Source: Terrisporobacter petrolearius
GTDB lineage: Bacteria > Bacillota > Clostridia > Peptostreptococcales > Peptostreptococcaceae
NCBI RefSeq assembly: GCF_020748185.1
Contig: NZ_JAHZMO010000031.1
Coordinates: 1 to 38,770, forward strand
Length of the DNA stretch: 38,770 nucleotides
Direction: 5' to 3'
Both the position numbers and the translations under genes were made by a program. This document shows positions 36,729-38,770 of the stretch, piece after piece (position 1 is the stretch's first letter; each line of letters starts with the position of its first letter). The notes under the pieces were generated by a model. The model saw only the letters and a program-made list of their open reading frames with translations. It was not told where the DNA came from and made no database searches.

Positions 36729-38642
36729 ATGATTGTTTTATCGTGTAATAATTTGTATAAAAGTTTCGGAATAGATTCCATTTTAGAAAATATATGCTTT
36801 ACAGTAAATGAAGGAGATAAAATAGGTATTATCGGTATAAATGGTACTGGTAAAACTACCTTAATGAAAATAATATCTGGAGAATATGGATACGATGAGG
36901 GAGATATATATACCTCTAAGGATTGTGAAATCGGCTATTTACAACAAAACACTAACTTCCTTTCTAATAACACAATATTAGAAGAAGTTTTAGCAGTTTT
37001 TAAACCATTAATAGATATGGAAAATTACTTAAGAGAGTTGGAGCATAAAATCGCTGAAGAAGGCAGTAAAAATAACTCTCATATTTTAGAAAAACTTATG
37101 AATGATTATTCTCATGTTTTGGAAGATTTTGCTTCTAAAAACGGCTATGGATATAAATCTGAAGCAAAAGGCGTTCTTAAAGGCCTAGGTTTTAAAGATG
37201 AGGATATGGACAAACCTATAAATATTTTATCTGGTGGAGAAAAAACCAGGGTCCTTTTAGGAAAATTACTTCTTAAAAAACCTACTTTATTATTGTTAGA
37301 TGAACCTACAAACCACTTAGACTCTGAGGCAATAGAATGGCTAGAATTTTTCCTTAAACAATATAAAGGAACGGTTATGCTAATATCTCATGATAGATAT
37401 TTCTTAGACCAGGTTGTTGATAGGATATTTGAAATTCACAACAAAAAATTAAAATCTTACAATGGCAATTATTCTAAATTTATAGAGTTATCAAAAGTTG
37501 AAAAAGAACTTGAATTAAAAAAATTTGAAGATCAACAGAAAGATTTAAAGAGACAAGAAGAGTCTATTGAAAGATTAAAAGCCTACGGAAGGGAAAAACA
37601 TCTAAAAAGAGCACGTAGTAAAGAGAAGGCTTTAGATAAAATTGATGTTTTAGATAAGCCTGAAGCATATAGAAAAAGGGCTAAAATTCAGTTTAATCCT
37701 TCAATATCAAGTGGAAATGATGTTCTTCACGTTGAAGATTTATCCATGGCTTATGATGAAAGAATTTTGTTTAAAGGTGTTAATTTTGATATATATAGAG
37801 GAGAAAAAGTTGCACTTATAGGTCCTAATGGTATTGGCAAATCCACTTTGTTTAAAATAGTCATGAAGGAACTTACTCCAATTTGTGGTGATTTTAAACT
37901 TGGAACTAATGTTAATGTTTCTTACTTCCATCAGGAACAAAAAACTTTAAACTTAGATAATACTATTATTGATGAAATTTGGGATAGTAATGAAAAGTTG
38001 ACTCAAACAGAAATAAGAAATATGCTAGGTTCTCTATTATTTGAAGATGAAGAGGTGTTCAAAAAAATCTCTACCTTAAGTGGTGGTGAAAGAGCTAGAA
38101 TAGCCATTCTTAAATTAATATTATCAAAAGCAAATTTTTTACTACTGGACGAGCCGACTAACCACTTAGATATAGATTCTAAAGAGGTTTTAGAAGAAGC
38201 TTTAGAAAATTATACAGGTACTATATTCACTATTTCTCACGATAGATATTTTTTGAATACTGTGGTAGATAAAATATTAGTTTTAGGTGAAAATGGTATA
38301 ACCGAATATCTTGGGAATTATGATTATTATATTAATAAAAAAAGAGAATCTGAAGAAATGTCTGCCATAGTTGAAATTGAAGAAAAAACTAAAACTCAGC
38401 TAAAAGAAGAAAAAAGGAAAGAAAAAGAACAAAGAGAAAAAGAAAAAAAGAATAAATATAAAATAAAAAATATTGAACAAGAAATAGAAGAGTTAGAAAC
38501 TAAAATAGAAGAGTTAGATAATCTTCTATGCCAAGAAGAAGTTTATTCTAATCCAGACAAATCTAAAGAAGTAAGCCAAGAAAAAATTACTTTTGAAGAT
38601 AAACTTTCTTCATTGTATGAAACATGGGAAGAGTTAGTTTAA
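36729..38642 (+). CDS. ABC-F family ATPase acting on the ribosome
   Basis: Soluble twin-ATPase protein of 637 residues. Walker A motifs are GINGTGKT (36-43) and GPNGIGKST (365-373). Both halves have an LSGGE(K/R)(T/A)R signature and LLLDEPTNHLD. Between them is a charged linker (about 240-300) that reaches the ribosomal exit or peptidyl site in known ABC-F proteins. The C-terminal 85 or so residues are a Lys/Glu-rich coiled coil as in Uup/YdiF. These features fit a housekeeping YdiF/Uup-like factor more than an antibiotic-resistance ABC-F, which usually lacks the coiled coil. ATG at 36729 is chosen because AAGGAGGT lies 8 nt upstream and the promoter just before it. Confidence 0.9.
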   Translation: MIVLSCNNLYKSFGIDSILENICFTVNEGDKIGIIGINGTGKTTLMKIISGEYGYDEGDIYTSKDCEIGYLQQNTNFLSNNTILEEVLAVFKPLIDMENYLRELEHKIAEEGSKNNSHILEKLMNDYSHVLEDFASKNGYGYKSEAKGVLKGLGFKDEDMDKPINILSGGEKTRVLLGKLLLKKPTLLLLDEPTNHLDSEAIEWLEFFLKQYKGTVMLISHDRYFLDQVVDRIFEIHNKKLKSYNGNYSKFIELSKVEKELELKKFEDQQKDLKRQEESIERLKAYGREKHLKRARSKEKALDKIDVLDKPEAYRKRAKIQFNPSISSGNDVLHVEDLSMAYDERILFKGVNFDIYRGEKVALIGPNGIGKSTLFKIVMKELTPICGDFKLGTNVNVSYFHQEQKTLNLDNTIIDEIWDSNEKLTQTEIRNMLGSLLFEDEEVFKKISTLSGGERARIAILKLILSKANFLLLDEPTNHLDIDSKEVLEEALENYTGTIFTISHDRYFLNTVVDKILVLGENGITEYLGNYDYYINKKRESEEMSAIVEIEEKTKTQLKEEKRKEKEQREKEKKNKYKIKNIEQEIEELETKIEELDNLLCQEEVYSNPDKSKEVSQEKITFEDKLSSLYETWEELV

Positions 38643-38770
38643 AGAGTGTGTGAAAAAAACTCTGTAAATAACAAAATTCAACAGCTTTCTATGATAATAT
38701 TTAATTATTATAGGAGGCTGTTTTATTATGGGAAAAAGAAAACAAAAGCTTAGCGAAGGAAAAAGAAATA
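38643..38770 (+). mobile_element. Left end of an IS256-type insertion sequence, cut by the window edge
   Basis: Directly after the ABC-F stop codon comes AGAGTGTGTGAAAAAAACTC, which looks like the terminal inverted repeat of IS256-family elements. A transposase start follows 85 nt later. The right half is outside the window. The element abuts the stop codon, so no ABC-F terminator remains visible. Confidence 0.6.
38728..38770 (+). CDS. IS256-family (mutator) transposase, N-terminus only
   Basis: ATG at 38728 with AGGAGG about 10 nt upstream opens MGKRKQKLSEGKRN, close to the usual N-terminus of clostridial IS256-family transposases as I recall it. Only 14 codons fit, so catalytic residues are not visible. 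Confidence 0.65.
   Translation, partial: MGKRKQKLSEGKRN

Overview
The window is low-GC, clostridial DNA. The gene order, the AT-rich spacers, strong AGGAGG-type ribosome binding sites and a 2[4Fe-4S] ferredoxin pair next to rex point to an anaerobic Firmicute. The best guess is Peptostreptococcaceae (the Clostridioides / Paeniclostridium / Paraclostridium group); this rests on gene order and protein resemblance recalled from memory, not on a search. Almost every gene lies on the minus strand, and most of the content is core nucleotide metabolism.

Layout from left to right. 1-119 is the left end of an insertion sequence running off the window. 129-3585 is a four-gene minus-strand operon: an ECF-type sigma factor, a six-span membrane protein that is a candidate anti-sigma factor, an ABC ATPase and an ABC-2 permease. 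3788-14613 is the complete de novo purine operon purE-C-F-M-N-H-D-L, making IMP from PRPP except for the purB step, with no purK. 14882-15478 is a divergent gene of unknown function. 15503-16828 is a guanine/hypoxanthine permease of the PbuG type, followed by a dead cutC remnant (17108-17431) and a BMP-family (nucleoside-binding type) lipoprotein. 18715-21713 is guaB-guaA, turning IMP into GMP, behind a guanine riboswitch with its own terminator (21773-21960).

22282-23025 is larB. 23255-25184 is groES-groEL with a CIRCE operator. 25426-26942 is an ABC exporter pair for a cell-surface polysaccharide. Then come a cardiolipin synthase and an 8-oxoguanine glycosylase. 29715-32993 is the pyrimidine operon pyrB-K-D-E, with a PyrR-type RNA loop placed directly against the pyrB ribosome binding site, and a 56% GC, roughly 105-nt element of unknown nature between pyrB and pyrK. 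33177-34520 is a glutamate dehydrogenase, followed by about 920 nt of non-coding AT-rich DNA. The right end holds two tandem 56-residue ferredoxins, the redox repressor rex, an ABC-F ATPase and the start of an IS256-type insertion sequence.

Functionally the window joins purine synthesis, purine salvage import and GMP synthesis with several layers of visible control: PurBox-like motifs near the purE and permease promoters, a guanine riboswitch on guaBA, and a PyrR-like leader on pyrB. I see no clearly new multi-gene system. The best leads are the PyrR-like loop at the pyrB start, the GC-rich element at 31961-32065, the sigma factor/ABC operon, and the unknown 198-residue gene opposite purE. 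No tRNA, rRNA or CRISPR array was found.
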